A stretch of DNA of 54,498 bases from Planctomycetota bacterium (lineage in GTDB: Bacteria; Planctomycetota; UBA1135; GCA-002686595): positions 1 through 54,498 of the forward strand of contig VGYZ01000017.1 in the NCBI GenBank assembly GCA_016872795.1, written 5' to 3'. Position 1 is the first letter of the stretch, and each line of letters opens with the position of its first letter. The position numbers and the translations under genes are program-made. Of this stretch, positions 15,549 through 24,889 are shown one piece after another. The notes below the pieces were generated by a model, which worked only from the letters and a program-made list of their open reading frames with translations, was not told the origin of the DNA and did not search any database.

Positions 15549-17348
15549 TCACTCCCGGCGCTTGAGCCTGACCGTACCCGCCTGCGCGTCGTGAGGCTTC
15601 TGGAGGCTGCTCGAAGGCGTGCTCATGCGCGCGCCGCTGTCGAGCAACACGCTGGCCGTCGTGCCGTCATCGCTTTCGAGTACGCCCGTGACCTCGCCGC
15701 CCGCCGTCGACACGCGCACGCGGCGCAGGCCGCCGCTCTCGCTCGCCTCCATGTCCAGTCGTTCGACCGAGCGCACCAGCGTGCCGTTGAGCCCCATGCG
15801 GCCGTAGCCCGTCTCGATCCACACGCAGCCCTCGCCGACGGCGTTCATCCGGCCTTCGAAGATCTCGCCCGAGTGCAGCGTGACGCGCACACGACCGACG
15901 CGCGGCGTCGAAAGCCGCTGGGTACGCGTGATTCCCTCCAGCGGCACGCGCGTCTCATTCCAGACGCCCGCGCGATCCCCGCGCGCCTTGCTCACGCCAA
16001 CATCACCGAGCACGAGCGCTTGTATGTCGAGGCGCGTGACGCGCGGATTGCCGCTGCTCGTCTCCGGAGTCGATTCGCCGAGCGGTTCCGTCGGCAGTTC
16101 GAGAGCGCAAGGGCCGCACATCAGGTCGCTCGCGAGCAGCTCGAGCAGCGCGGGCGCGCCGATCAGGTGCTCCGACCACGACTGCAACGCAACGGTCGGG
16201 GTCGCGACCGGAGCCGGCGCGATCGCAGGCTCGGGCGAGGCGAGCGTCACGGAGGTCGGGAGCAGGTTCACCTCGCTCGCGAGCGCCGCGGCGCGAAGTT
16301 CGTCGAGGCGTTGCTGGCGACGAGCGCGGTCTCGCGCGCGGGCTTCGCGACGCGCGAGCAGCTTCGCGCTCGGAGCGGGCGCCGGCTCGACGCGCGGAGC
16401 GCTCAGTGTGCTCGTGAATTCGTCTTCGCCTAGCGCCCCAAGGGGCGTCTCGAGCGGCGTCGTGTCGATCTGTTCCGTCTCGATCTGTGCCGTCTCGAGC
16501 GGCGTCGTCTCGGGCTGTAGCGCCTGGAGCGCTTCGAGCTCGGGCTTGGTCGCCAGCGCGTGCGTGATGGGTAACTCCACGGCGCTCGTGCGCACCATCG
16601 GCGGCTCCGCGGGCGGCTCGGCACCCTCGACGACGAACGGATCGTCGAGCAGCGCTCGATCCGTGAACGCGCTGCCCGCCTCCGTCGCGGCGGGCTCGCT
16701 GGGCTTGGATGGCGTGAGCTGCGTGTACGGATCGGGCTCGAGGCGAGACACGACAGCGAGCGCCGCCGTGCTCGGCTCGGCCGAGTCCGCGCCCGAGTCC
16801 ACACCCGAGTCTTGGCCTCGCTCATGGGCCGCGGACGGACGCGCGACATCCGCCGCCAGCCGCCGCAAGCGCGCGTCGCTCGCGGGCGGTCCGTCGGTCG
16901 CTCGATCGAGCGCCGGATAGCCGACCAGAGCCACGGTGGCGATGGTGCACAGCGCGAGCATGGGCGCGACCCAGCGGCTCTTCCGGAACTCCCTCGAGCT
17001 CTCGCTCCAGCTCGTATTCAAGACCCTCGGCGGCTCCTCCGGCGCGACGGCTGGCCGCACAGGCGCGGGCGACACAGCGGCCGCTTCCTCGGGACGATCG
17101 AAGAGCCAGCTCTCACAGGGGCCCACGAACTGCTCGTTCGTACTCGGCGTCGCTTCCGGCGCGCTCGCGGGCTGCGGCGTCGCGCCGTGCGATGTGGCGC
17201 GGGCTGCGAAGTCCGCGTTCAGTCCGAGAAAATCCTGGCCGCCTTCCTGTGGGAGCGCCATGGCGCGCGCGAGTTCGCTGGCGCTGGCATGTCGGGCGTT
17301 GGTCGCGGGGCGGTTGATCGGGTTCGAGGGGCGAAAGTCGTGAGTCAT
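15549..17348 (-). CDS. Single-pass membrane protein with long disordered region and tandem C-terminal barrel-like repeats
   Basis: 599 residues from ATG 17348. Residues 1-125 are polar and disordered. One membrane segment lies at ~127-146 (APMLALCTIATVALVGYPAL). A Pro/Glu/Thr/Ala-rich stretch then runs to about residue 390. The C-terminal ~115 residues contain two related units, near 486 (RVRVTLHSGEIFEGRM) and near 541 (RVRVSTAGGEVTGVL). Each reads R-V-R-V-x4-GE-x3-G followed by strands, reminiscent of Sm-like or other small beta-barrels. The N-terminus is predicted cytoplasmic and the bulk extracytoplasmic. No function is recognised. It is divergent from the M28-like peptidase across about 160 bp. 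Confidence 0.7.
   Translation of the reverse strand: MTHDFRPSNPINRPATNARHASASELARAMALPQEGGQDFLGLNADFAARATSHGATPQPASAPEATPSTNEQFVGPCESWLFDRPEEAAAVSPAPVRPAVAPEEPPRVLNTSWSESSREFRKSRWVAPMLALCTIATVALVGYPALDRATDGPPASDARLRRLAADVARPSAAHERGQDSGVDSGADSAEPSTAALAVVSRLEPDPYTQLTPSKPSEPAATEAGSAFTDRALLDDPFVVEGAEPPAEPPMVRTSAVELPITHALATKPELEALQALQPETTPLETAQIETEQIDTTPLETPLGALGEDEFTSTLSAPRVEPAPAPSAKLLARREARARDRARRQQRLDELRAAALASEVNLLPTSVTLASPEPAIAPAPVATPTVALQSWSEHLIGAPALLELLASDLMCGPCALELPTEPLGESTPETSSGNPRVTRLDIQALVLGDVGVSKARGDRAGVWNETRVPLEGITRTQRLSTPRVGRVRVTLHSGEIFEGRMNAVGEGCVWIETGYGRMGLNGTLVRSVERLDMEASESGGLRRVRVSTAGGEVTGVLESDDGTTASVLLDSGARMSTPSSSLQKPHDAQAGTVRLKRRE
16440..16520. repeat. Imperfect 15-bp repeats coding a Thr/Glu/Ile peptide repeat
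   Basis: Within the single-pass protein gene, units beginning CGTCTCGA recur with period about 15 bp (GTCTCGAGCGGCGTC, GTCGATCTGTTCC, GTCTCGATCTGTGCC, GTCTCGAGCGGCGTC). They encode tandem pentapeptide-like units such as L-E-T-A-Q, I-E-T-E-Q, I-D-T-T-P, L-E-T-P-L in the disordered linker. Such repeats are prone to length change. Confidence 0.7.
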
Positions 17349-17507
17349 GGTGCGGGGAGCGCGACGCGGTAGGGAAATGCCGCCGACGCGCCCCCCCATG
17401 GATCGGCCAGGGAATGCCCCCTTCCGAAGTTGCGCGGAAGTTCGTTCCTCGCACTTGCGAGCCCACGCCGTGCGACGCTATCGACGCACGGAAAGGACTT
17501 CCGCCCC

Positions 17508-18938
17508 ATGCTCATCGGCCTCGCGCTCGCCCTCACTGCGCATGTATCGACGGTTGCGAAGGTTGCCAACTCGGGCGCAAGCCCGCAGGCTGCGCCCAGC
17601 CTCGATCCGCAGCAGGCCCTGTGGCGCGGAGTCGACGCCGGTCGCGCGCAGCGGCGCGTGCGCGAGCTCGTGGCGCTCGGACCGCGCATGGGCGCCACGC
17701 GCTCCGGGGACGCCGCCGCGCAGTATGTCTCCAAGGTCTTCGCCGAGCTCGGGCTCGAGGTGCGCGTCATCGAAACGCCGGAGCGCCGCGCGTGGCAGCC
17801 CCTCGCCTGGACACTCACGGCGCGCATCGAGGGCTCGCAGGAACCAGCCCGCAAGCTCGAGCGCGCATGGCCGTGGCAGAACTCGCCGGACGCGATGGGC
17901 AGCGCGCTGCTCGCGCTCGAGTCCGCGCAGGACATCGCATGGCTGACCGAGCGCGCGGGCCGCGGCGCGAGCACGGCGGCCGTGCTCCTCGCCTCGCGAC
18001 CGACCAACTCGGACGGCACTTGGCCCATTCCCGGGCGACTGCGCGAAGGCGCGGCGCAGCCCTGCTTTGGCATCGCCAAGACAGAGGCCGAGCTGCTGCG
18101 CGGCTGGCTCGACTCGGGCGCCAAGGTGCGCATCGACTTCGAGCTCGACGCCGAGACGCGCAGCGCTCCGATCCGCACGGTCGTGGCGCGCTTGCCGGGC
18201 CGCAGGGGCGGCGAAGCTTGGAAGGCGCCGTACTTCCTGTTTTGCGCGCACGGTGACGCGGACTCCGGTGGCCCGGGAGCGGACGACAACGCGAGCGGCG
18301 TGGCGACGGTGCTCGAGATCGCGACGGCGTGGAAGCGCGCGATCGAAGCGGGCGCGAGCGCGCCGGCCCACGAGGTGCGCTTCGCGATCTGGGGCAGCGA
18401 GATCGAATCGACGCGTCACTTCCTCCAGACACGCGTGCCCGCGGACGGCGAGCTGCTCGGCGTGCTCAACTACGACCAGTCGGGTTTCGGGAGCGGAGCC
18501 GATCAGGTGAACATCGAGCCCGATGACCTGCCTGGCAATGTGGCGCTCGTGAACGCGCTCGTGGCGGTGATGCGCGAACGCGCCCCGCGGGACGCGAGCG
18601 AACCGGGCGACTTTCCCTCGCGCTTCGCGACCAACAAGAGCCTGGGCGGCACCGACAGCTATGTCTTCAGCGGCTCGGAGCTCTTCAAGTCGCGCGCACT
18701 GCCCGCGGTCAGCGTGTTCTCGAGCGCGTGGGGAGCCGCGGGAGAGCACAAGCGCACGGCCGGCATGCCCGGCGAGTCTTGGCGTGAGCGCGACAAGGTC
18801 CGGGTCGATTACGATCTCTACTACCACTCGTCCGGCGACACGCCGGAGAACACGACCGACAAGGAGCCTTGGAACATGGCGTGGTGCGCACGCGTGGGCC
18901 TGCTCGGCGCGGTCCGCTATCTGGAGGCACTCCCGTGA
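17508..18938 (+). CDS. Secreted M28-family peptidase-like protein with altered active-site dyad
   Basis: 476 residues from ATG 17508, supported by a GGAAAGGA purine tract about 10 bp upstream and a hydrophobic leader (LIGLALALTAHVSTVA). The M28 zinc-site positions can be followed: His248 in CAHGD, Asp259 in GADDNASG, Asp323 in NYDQSG and His440 in YYHSSGDTPEN. In M28 enzymes the catalytic base and a zinc ligand are adjacent Glu residues in a G-E-E-x-G-L-x-G-S loop. Here the loop is about three residues shorter and reads W-G-S-E-I-E-S (Glu298 and Glu300). It may use Glu300 as ligand, bind one metal or be inactive. Expected substrates would be peptides or modified amino termini outside the cytoplasm. 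A GTGA overlap couples it to the cupin gene. Confidence 0.8.
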   Translation: MLIGLALALTAHVSTVAKVANSGASPQAAPSLDPQQALWRGVDAGRAQRRVRELVALGPRMGATRSGDAAAQYVSKVFAELGLEVRVIETPERRAWQPLAWTLTARIEGSQEPARKLERAWPWQNSPDAMGSALLALESAQDIAWLTERAGRGASTAAVLLASRPTNSDGTWPIPGRLREGAAQPCFGIAKTEAELLRGWLDSGAKVRIDFELDAETRSAPIRTVVARLPGRRGGEAWKAPYFLFCAHGDADSGGPGADDNASGVATVLEIATAWKRAIEAGASAPAHEVRFAIWGSEIESTRHFLQTRVPADGELLGVLNYDQSGFGSGADQVNIEPDDLPGNVALVNALVAVMRERAPRDASEPGDFPSRFATNKSLGGTDSYVFSGSELFKSRALPAVSVFSSAWGAAGEHKRTAGMPGESWRERDKVRVDYDLYYHSSGDTPENTTDKEPWNMAWCARVGLLGAVRYLEALP

Positions 18939-19282
18939 AGGACAGCCTGTTCGTCGATGGCGGCGCGCTCGACTGGCGGCCGACACCCTGCGTCGGCGTG
19001 GCTTGGAAGAAGCTCTATTTCGACGCGCACAGCGGCGAGTCCGCGGTGCTCCTGCGCTTCGAGCCCGGCGCCACCTACGACGCGCACCGCCACCCCGGCG
19101 GCGAGAGCTACCTCGTGCTCGAAGGCGAGCTCGAGGACAGCGGCCGTCGCTGGGGCCCCATGACCTATGTGCGCCACGCGCCCGCAAGCGCCCATCGGCC
19201 GCACTCCCCCACCGGTGCGCTCGTCTTCGTCTCGTTGCCGCGACCGATCGAGCCCCTGGCTGGCGCGCTCAGCGCTTCTTGA
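18935..19282 (+). CDS. Small cupin-domain protein (ChrR-like cupin)
   Basis: 115 residues from GTG 18935, overlapping the peptidase stop by four bases (GTGA). The conserved cupin motif 1 is visible (G-A-x-Y-D-A-H-R-H-P-G-G-E-x-Y-L-V-L-E-G). Its two His and one Glu are the usual metal ligands. Motif 2 follows with H-A-P-x-x-x-A-H-R-P-H-S. The opening F-V-D-G-G-A-L-D-W-R-P and overall size resemble the C-terminal cupin of ChrR-type anti-sigma factors and stand-alone metal-binding cupins. No sigma factor gene is adjacent. The 3' end overlaps the convergent selB end by 14 bp. Confidence 0.85.
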   Translation: MKDSLFVDGGALDWRPTPCVGVAWKKLYFDAHSGESAVLLRFEPGATYDAHRHPGGESYLVLEGELEDSGRRWGPMTYVRHAPASAHRPHSPTGALVFVSLPRPIEPLAGALSAS

Positions 19283-21185
19283 GCACGCGATTCGCGCCCA
19301 AGCGCGTGGTCACGCCCTTCGCGTCGAAGTGCTCGAGCAGCGGAATCAGGTACTTGCGCGTCGTGCCGAGCGCATCGCGCAGCTGGGGAATCTCGAGGTG
19401 CCCGTGCTGCGTGCAGTTCGCGACGACGAGCGCCTTGACCTTCTCGATCGTCGTCGCCGCCATGACGAACTCGGCGCACACCTTCGCGAGCGAGCCTTCG
19501 TCCACGCACAGCGCGATCACGCGCGCGAGCTCCTTCGCGGAGGTCCCTAGCAGCGCGGGGAGTTCCTCGAGCAGCGGCGGCTGGCAGGCGCGCGCCTCGA
19601 GCAGCGCGAGCAATTTCGAGCGCAGCGCCGCAGCCGCGTCGTCGAGCTTCACCTCGCGCCCCGCCGGCGCCACGAGCCCGCCCGGCTGGCGCACGAGCCG
19701 CCCACGGCGAGCCTCCTCGTCGACGAGCGCGTCGAGGAACTCGGCTTCGAGCCCGGTGAGGCGCCGCAGCTCGATCACTTCCATCACGCGCCGCAGCGCA
19801 TTCTCGGCGAACCAGCTCGCGAGTGCGTTGCGCAGCCTGACCAGCGACTCTTCGAGTCGATCGGCGTGGATCCACTCGTGCTTTGGACCGATCGAGCGCG
19901 CGCGCTTCTCCTTGTAGAGCTGCTCGAGCAGCGCCTGCGTCGCCTCGACGGGCTGCTTGATCGCCTGCGCGAGATCGGCCGGCGCAGTGAGCGTCGCGCC
20001 CGCGCGCGCGAGGGTCGTCTCGAGCAGCGCGCTCGGATCGCCCAGCGCCTGCGCCTGCCGCGAGAGTTCCTCGATCACGAAGCCCTTGAAACGCTTGAGG
20101 CGGTGACGGCTCTCCTCGACGATGCTGCCTCCACCGAGCGTCACCGCGGGCGACGCGAGCCGCAGGATGAACGGATCTCCCGGCGCGCAGATCACGGGTT
20201 CCGCGAGTCGCACTTGCACGAGCCCTTCTTCGCCGGGTTGAAGCGCTTCGTGGTCGAGCAGCACGAGCTCGCCCTGCGGATCGGCCGTGCCGGTGTGCAG
20301 CCGCACTTCCATGCGATCGGTCACCGCTCGAGCGAGCGAGGGCAGCACGCGCAGGCGCGCGGCGACCATGCGCACCGGGCTGAAGAAATCGGGGCTCGCG
20401 GCGATGTGTCCGCGCACGACGAGCTCGGTGTCGACATCGGCGAGGTTGATTGCGGTCGAGTGTCCCGCACGCGCCACATCGGTCGGCTTGCCGTAGGCGT
20501 GCAGCCCGCGCACCTTGCCGCGAACGCCCGCCGGCAGGACTTCGAGCACATCCCCGATGCGCACGGTGCCAGACATCGGGACGCCGGTCACGACCGTCCC
20601 GAATCCGGGCTTCGAGAACACGCGCTGGATCGGCAGGCGGAAGATGCCTTCGGCCGGTCGCGTCGGAGCCGCGAGGGCGTGCGCGACGAGCGCCGCGCGC
20701 AGCTCTTCGAGCCCCTGCCCCGTGCGCGCCGAGACGCGCAGCACCGGCGCGGCCTCGAGGAATGTTCCCTTCACGGCTGCGCGCACATCCTCCTCGGCGA
20801 GCTCGACGAGGCCCGGCTCCACCATGTCGATCTTGTTGAGCGCGATCAGTCCGCGGCGCAGCCCGAGCAGCCCCATGATGTCGAGGTGCTCACGCGTCTG
20901 CGGCATGACGCCGTCGTCCGCGGCGACCACGAGCACGACGAGGTCGATGCCCGTCGCGCCCGCGACCATGTTGCGCACGAAACGCTCGTGGCCCGGAACA
21001 TCGATGATGCCGACCGTGCGGCCGTCGGGCAGCGCGAGCGGCGCGAACCCGAGGTCGATCGTGAGCCCGCGCTCCTTCTCTTCCTTCAGGCGATCGGGAT
21101 CGACGCCCGTGAGCGCTCGCACGAGGCTCGACTTGCCGTGGTCGATGTGGCCCGCGGTCCCGATGACGATGGGCTGGATCTGCAT
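19269..21185 (-). CDS. selB: Selenocysteine-specific elongation factor SelB
   Basis: 638 residues. The GTPase domain has G1 GHIDHGKS at 12-19, the D-V-P-G-H-E G3 loop and N-K-I-D G4. After it come EF-Tu-like beta-barrel domains and a C-terminal region of winged-helix repeats ([53 protein letters not shown]), which in SelB bind the SECIS hairpin of selenoprotein mRNA. The protein delivers Sec-tRNA to in-frame UGA codons. selA, selC and selD are not in the window. Its divergent partner is a YhcC-like gene, with only 50 bp and a perfect dyad between them. The 3' end overlaps the cupin gene. Confidence 0.96.
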   Translation of the reverse strand: MQIQPIVIGTAGHIDHGKSSLVRALTGVDPDRLKEEKERGLTIDLGFAPLALPDGRTVGIIDVPGHERFVRNMVAGATGIDLVVLVVAADDGVMPQTREHLDIMGLLGLRRGLIALNKIDMVEPGLVELAEEDVRAAVKGTFLEAAPVLRVSARTGQGLEELRAALVAHALAAPTRPAEGIFRLPIQRVFSKPGFGTVVTGVPMSGTVRIGDVLEVLPAGVRGKVRGLHAYGKPTDVARAGHSTAINLADVDTELVVRGHIAASPDFFSPVRMVAARLRVLPSLARAVTDRMEVRLHTGTADPQGELVLLDHEALQPGEEGLVQVRLAEPVICAPGDPFILRLASPAVTLGGGSIVEESRHRLKRFKGFVIEELSRQAQALGDPSALLETTLARAGATLTAPADLAQAIKQPVEATQALLEQLYKEKRARSIGPKHEWIHADRLEESLVRLRNALASWFAENALRRVMEVIELRRLTGLEAEFLDALVDEEARRGRLVRQPGGLVAPAGREVKLDDAAAALRSKLLALLEARACQPPLLEELPALLGTSAKELARVIALCVDEGSLAKVCAEFVMAATTIEKVKALVVANCTQHGHLEIPQLRDALGTTRKYLIPLLEHFDAKGVTTRLGANRVLKKR

Positions 21186-21201
21186 CGCGTTCCAGAGCGG
21201 C

Positions 21202-21227
21202 AGGATAGCGTCGCGCCGCGCTATCCT
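21202..21227. promoter_or_regulatory. Perfect dyad in the selB/yhcC divergent promoter region
   Basis: AGGATAGCG (21202-21210) and CGCTATCCT (21219-21227) form a 9-bp perfect inverted repeat with an 8-bp spacer, in the 50-bp gap between the two divergent starts. Each arm reads TATCCT in the direction of the gene it faces. The two copies end 9 bp before the yhcC-like ATG and 16 bp before the selB ATG, where -10 boxes of short-leader or leaderless transcripts would sit. No good -35 element is visible. It could equally be an operator. Confidence 0.55.
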
Positions 21228-21235
21228 CTCTCGCG

Positions 21236-22171
21236 ATGAACACCGGAGCGCGCTTTCGGACCTTCGGCGAATGGACGCGCGAGCGCTTCGGCGCGCCGCT
21301 GCACCGAGTGGCGCTCGATGCGGGCTCAGCGTGCCCCAATCGCGACGGAACGAAGGGCCACGGCGGCTGCGTGTACTGCGATGTCGAAGGCTCGGGAACC
21401 GGCGCCCTGCGCGAGGGCGCGGATCTCTCCGCTCAGCTGCGCGCAGGACTGCGCCGCATCGCGCGCCGCAAGAACGCCGGTCCCGCGATCGCGTACTTCC
21501 AGTCGTACTCCAACACCTATGTCTCGACCGAGCGCCTCGAGGAAGTGCTGCGCGTGGTGGAGCCCCACATCGGCCGCGAGGTCGCGGCGATCAGCGTCGC
21601 GACGCGGCCGGACACGCTCCCGGAGAGCGCGCTCGATGTGCTCGCGCGCTGGAACGAGCGCCTGCCCGTGTGGGTCGAACTCGGGCTCGAGTGCGCGGAC
21701 GACGCGCGCCTCGTCGAGATCCACCGCCTCCACACCGTGGCCGAGTTCGAGGATGCCGTGCGCCGCACGCGCGCGCGCGGACTGCTCGTCGTCGGCCATG
21801 CGATCCTGGGACTGCCCGGCGACGGGCGCGAGGGCGCGCGCCGCACGGCGGAGGTGCTCGCGCGCACGGGCTGCGAGGGCGTCAAGGTCCACCAGCTGAT
21901 GGTGCTGCGCAAGACCGTGCTCGAGCGCTGGTGGAGAGAGGGGCGCGTCGAGCTGCTCGACGCGCCGACCTATGTCGACTGGCTGGCGGACTTCGTAGAG
22001 CGCCTCGGACCCGCGCAGGTTCTGCACCGCTTGCAGGCCGACGCCGAGCCGCCGCACCTCGTCGCTCCGGGGGCGACGCCGCACGCGAGCGTGCTCCGCG
22101 AGCGCCTCGACGCCGAACTCACCCGGCGCGGGACGCGGCAGGGCGAGCGCTGCAGCGCCTCGGCGCGCTGA
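21236..22171 (+). CDS. TIGR01212-type radical SAM protein (YhcC-like)
   Basis: 311 residues. The family hallmark is near the N-terminus: [11 protein letters not shown], then G-G-C-V-Y-C, which supplies the three Cys of the 4Fe-4S cluster in this family with unusual spacing. Following blocks ([38 protein letters not shown]) match the YhcC subgroup of the Elp3/MiaB-like radical SAM fold. The substrate of YhcC proteins is not established; tRNA modification has been suggested for relatives. ATG 21236 is used, with only nine bases after the dyad arm. Confidence 0.92.
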   Translation: MNTGARFRTFGEWTRERFGAPLHRVALDAGSACPNRDGTKGHGGCVYCDVEGSGTGALREGADLSAQLRAGLRRIARRKNAGPAIAYFQSYSNTYVSTERLEEVLRVVEPHIGREVAAISVATRPDTLPESALDVLARWNERLPVWVELGLECADDARLVEIHRLHTVAEFEDAVRRTRARGLLVVGHAILGLPGDGREGARRTAEVLARTGCEGVKVHQLMVLRKTVLERWWREGRVELLDAPTYVDWLADFVERLGPAQVLHRLQADAEPPHLVAPGATPHASVLRERLDAELTRRGTRQGERCSASAR

Positions 22172-22196
22172 TGCGCGAGCGCGGAAAGCGGGGCGC

Positions 22197-22910
22197 TCAG
22201 GCGGGCGGGATGTAGAAGATGCGGTCGCAGGACGGGCAGTTCACGACGGTGGTACCCCTCGCGACGCGCACATAGAGGTTGACCGGCACCTGGATGTAGC
22301 AGGCTTGGCAGATGCGCTCCTCGAGCGCGGCGAGCGCGACGCCCTCGCGCGTCTGCAGCAGGCGCTCGTAGTGCTGAAATGTCTCCGGCTCGATGTTCGG
22401 CGCCATGCGCTGACTGCGCTGGGTTTCGAGCGCGACGAGCCGCTCCTTCGCCGCCGCCAGCTCGCTCGCGCAGTTCTTGGAGAAGTCCGCGAACACGACC
22501 TCGGCCGCGTCGATCTCGCCCTGCAGCCGCTTGACCGCGGCGTCGAGCGTCTCGATCTCGGTCATGTGCGTCAGCGCTTCCTCGTCGGACAGCGAGATGT
22601 CCTTCTTGAGCGACTTGATCTGGTGCGCGTAGGCCGCGTGCAGCGCGACATCGGCGCGCGAGTGCGCCATCTCGTTCTCGACCTTGCGGATGCGCTGCCG
22701 CGAGGTGGTGGCGATGTCCTCGAGCTCCTTGACCTTGACCTTGAGCTCCAGCGAGCGCTTGTGGGTCTCGTCCTTGCGCGTGACGAGCGCATCGATCTGC
22801 GCCCGGCGGGAGGCACGCTCGGCCGGCAGTCGCCGCAACTCGTCCTTGACGCGATAGATGTCGGAGTCGAGTTCCTGGAGGGCGAGCAGAGCCTGAATCG
22901 TTTCCTGCAT
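22197..22910 (-). CDS. Coiled-coil zinc-ribbon protein (CdsZ/DUF164-like)
   Basis: 237 residues from ATG 22910. Residues ~1-180 form a long charged coiled-coil hairpin with heptads ([38 protein letters not shown]). The C-terminal domain has a C4 zinc ribbon made of C-Q-A-C and C-P-S-C-D-R-I-F-Y. This is the layout of the bacterial zinc-ribbon family reported to interact with RNA/DNA-processing factors such as RNase HI. It sits just downstream of rpoD on the same strand, separated by 230 bp, and is convergent with the radical SAM gene. Confidence 0.85.
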   Translation of the reverse strand: MQETIQALLALQELDSDIYRVKDELRRLPAERASRRAQIDALVTRKDETHKRSLELKVKVKELEDIATTSRQRIRKVENEMAHSRADVALHAAYAHQIKSLKKDISLSDEEALTHMTEIETLDAAVKRLQGEIDAAEVVFADFSKNCASELAAAKERLVALETQRSQRMAPNIEPETFQHYERLLQTREGVALAALEERICQACYIQVPVNLYVRVARGTTVVNCPSCDRIFYIPPA

Positions 22911-23140
22911 GGATTCCTTGGAGCCTAGCGGCGCGAGCAGTCTAGCGGCTGCTCCACTCGGCTTGAAGGATCGACCTCGCCGACCGACCGCGAGCGCCGC
23001 TGCGGCCGCCCCGCGACATGCGCAGGACGGCCGCAGGGCGGCCGCTGGACCGCGGCAATATGCTCGGGGCCCCTCGTGCGAGTTCCCCCTTGCAAACTTT
23101 CCCGGGGCGAACTTTCGCGGGCGGGGGTGCCCGCAGGCGC

Positions 23141-24889
23141 TCAAGGCAGGGGCGAGATCGACTCGTTCTCGTCGGGGATCGTGACCCCATCGAGGAAGCT
23201 CGCGAGCTGGCGCGCGCGAACCGGGTGGCGCAGCTTGCGCACCGCCTTGGCCTCGATCTGGCGCACGCGCTCGCGCGTCACGCGGAAGATGCGGCCGACT
23301 TCCTCGAGCGTGTAGGTGTAGCCGTCGCCGATGCCGTAGCGCAGCTTGACGATCTCGCGCTCGCGGAAGGTCAGCGTCTGCAGCACCTCGTCGATGCGCT
23401 CCTTCAGCATCTCGTGGCCGGCGGCCATCACCGGGCTCTCGGCCGTCTCGTCCTCGATGAAGTCGCCGAAGTAGCTGTCGTCGGACTCGCCGATCGGACG
23501 GTCGAGCGAGATCGGGTGCTTGCTGATCTTGATCACCCGCTTGGCTTCGTCCACCGAGATGCCCGTGGCCTCGGCCACTTCCTCCACCGAGGGTTCGCGA
23601 CCCTTCTGCTGCACGAGCTTCTTGGTCACATTGCGCAGCTTCGACATGGTCTCGATCATGTGGACCGGGATGCGGATCGTGCGCGCTTGGTCGGCGATCG
23701 AGCGCGTGATGGCCTGACGGATCCACCATGTGGCGTAGGTCGAGAACTTGTAGCCGCGGCGGTACTCGTACTTCTCGACGGCCTTCATCAGGCCGGTGTT
23801 GCCTTCTTGGATGAGGTCGAGGAACGAGAGCCCGCGGTTGCGGTACTTCTTCGCGATCGAGACCACGAGGCGCAGGTTGCCGCTGGAGAGCTTGCGCTTG
23901 GCGTCCTCGTATTCGAGGTAGTGCAGGCGCGACTGCTCGACGCGGCGCTTGAGCCGGTCGGCGGGCTCGAGCGCTTGGTCCTCGAGCTCGATCAGCCGAG
24001 CGGAGAGCTCCTTGACGAGGTCCGCCTTCTTCGCGGCCTTGGCCGCCGCGAGCTTGCGTTCGATCCCACGCATCTCGCGATGGTGCGCCTCCATGGCGTC
24101 CATGTAGGGCTTGAACTTCTTGACCTGCAGGTGGCACTCCTCGATCAGGATCACCAGCTTGCGGCGCAGCTCCTGCACGCGCTTCTGAGCCTCGGAGCGC
24201 TCCCTGCGCGTGGTCTTGGGCTCCAGTAGCGGCGCGTACTCGGCCTTCAGGCGACCGAGCAGCTCCTTGATGGTGACGATGTTCACCGGCAGGCGCCGCG
24301 CGAGGTAGTTCTTGCCCAAGGTCTCGACGATCTTGGGATCGTCGTCCGGCTTGGGGTTGGGGTTGACCTTGAGCGTGCGGTCGAAGGCCAGCTCGCCGCG
24401 CTGCACCTGCTCGAGCGTGCGCAATCCGGAGTCCATGCACAGGCCGGAGCCGACGCACTTCTTGCGGAAGCGCTTGCGCGTGATCTCGATCGTCTTGGCG
24501 AGGAAGATCTCCTGGTCGCGCGTGAGCAGCGGGATTTCGCCCATCTGCGTCAGGTACATGCGCACCGGATCGTCGATCTTCTCGGTGATCATGCCCTTGG
24601 GGAACACGGACTCGGGCACACCGTCCTCGTCACCGGAGTCGACGGCCTCCTCTTCCTTGAGGCCCGGATCCTCGTCTTCGCCGCCGAGCGCGTCGGTGGC
24701 CGCCGGCGTCTCCGCGTCATCGAGGATCTCGATGCCGTGGTCCTCGAGCTGAACGAACAGCGCGTCCATCTTCTCGGGCGGCACGAACTGGTCTTCGAGG
24801 AGACGGTTCATCTCCGAGAAGGTCAGGTAGCCCTTCTTGCGGCCTTCTTCGATCAGAAGTTTGGCGGTGTCTTCCGGCTTCTCAGACAT
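23141..24889 (-). CDS. rpoD: Primary sigma factor RpoD (sigma-70)
   Basis: 582 residues. Region 1.1 is recognisable at the N-terminus ([15 protein letters not shown]). An acidic linker precedes region 1.2 ([22 protein letters not shown]). Region 2 contains [12 protein letters not shown], then D-L-I-Q-E-G-N-x-G-L-M-K-A-V and the -10 melting segment [12 protein letters not shown]. Region 3 follows, and region 4 ends with the -35 recognition helix ([20 protein letters not shown]). ATG 24889 overlaps the dnaG stop by 8 bp, so it is translated in the dnaG-rpoD operon. rpsU, which starts this operon in E. coli, is absent. Confidence 0.98.
   Translation of the reverse strand: MSEKPEDTAKLLIEEGRKKGYLTFSEMNRLLEDQFVPPEKMDALFVQLEDHGIEILDDAETPAATDALGGEDEDPGLKEEEAVDSGDEDGVPESVFPKGMITEKIDDPVRMYLTQMGEIPLLTRDQEIFLAKTIEITRKRFRKKCVGSGLCMDSGLRTLEQVQRGELAFDRTLKVNPNPKPDDDPKIVETLGKNYLARRLPVNIVTIKELLGRLKAEYAPLLEPKTTRRERSEAQKRVQELRRKLVILIEECHLQVKKFKPYMDAMEAHHREMRGIERKLAAAKAAKKADLVKELSARLIELEDQALEPADRLKRRVEQSRLHYLEYEDAKRKLSSGNLRLVVSIAKKYRNRGLSFLDLIQEGNTGLMKAVEKYEYRRGYKFSTYATWWIRQAITRSIADQARTIRIPVHMIETMSKLRNVTKKLVQQKGREPSVEEVAEATGISVDEAKRVIKISKHPISLDRPIGESDDSYFGDFIEDETAESPVMAAGHEMLKERIDEVLQTLTFREREIVKLRYGIGDGYTYTLEEVGRIFRVTRERVRQIEAKAVRKLRHPVRARQLASFLDGVTIPDENESISPLP

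Noticed and set aside
19269..22171. In-frame UGA selenocysteine codon in genes next to selB
   Set aside because: Cupin, radical SAM and peptidase frames are complete with normal stops, and no interrupted frame continuing past a UGA was recognised.
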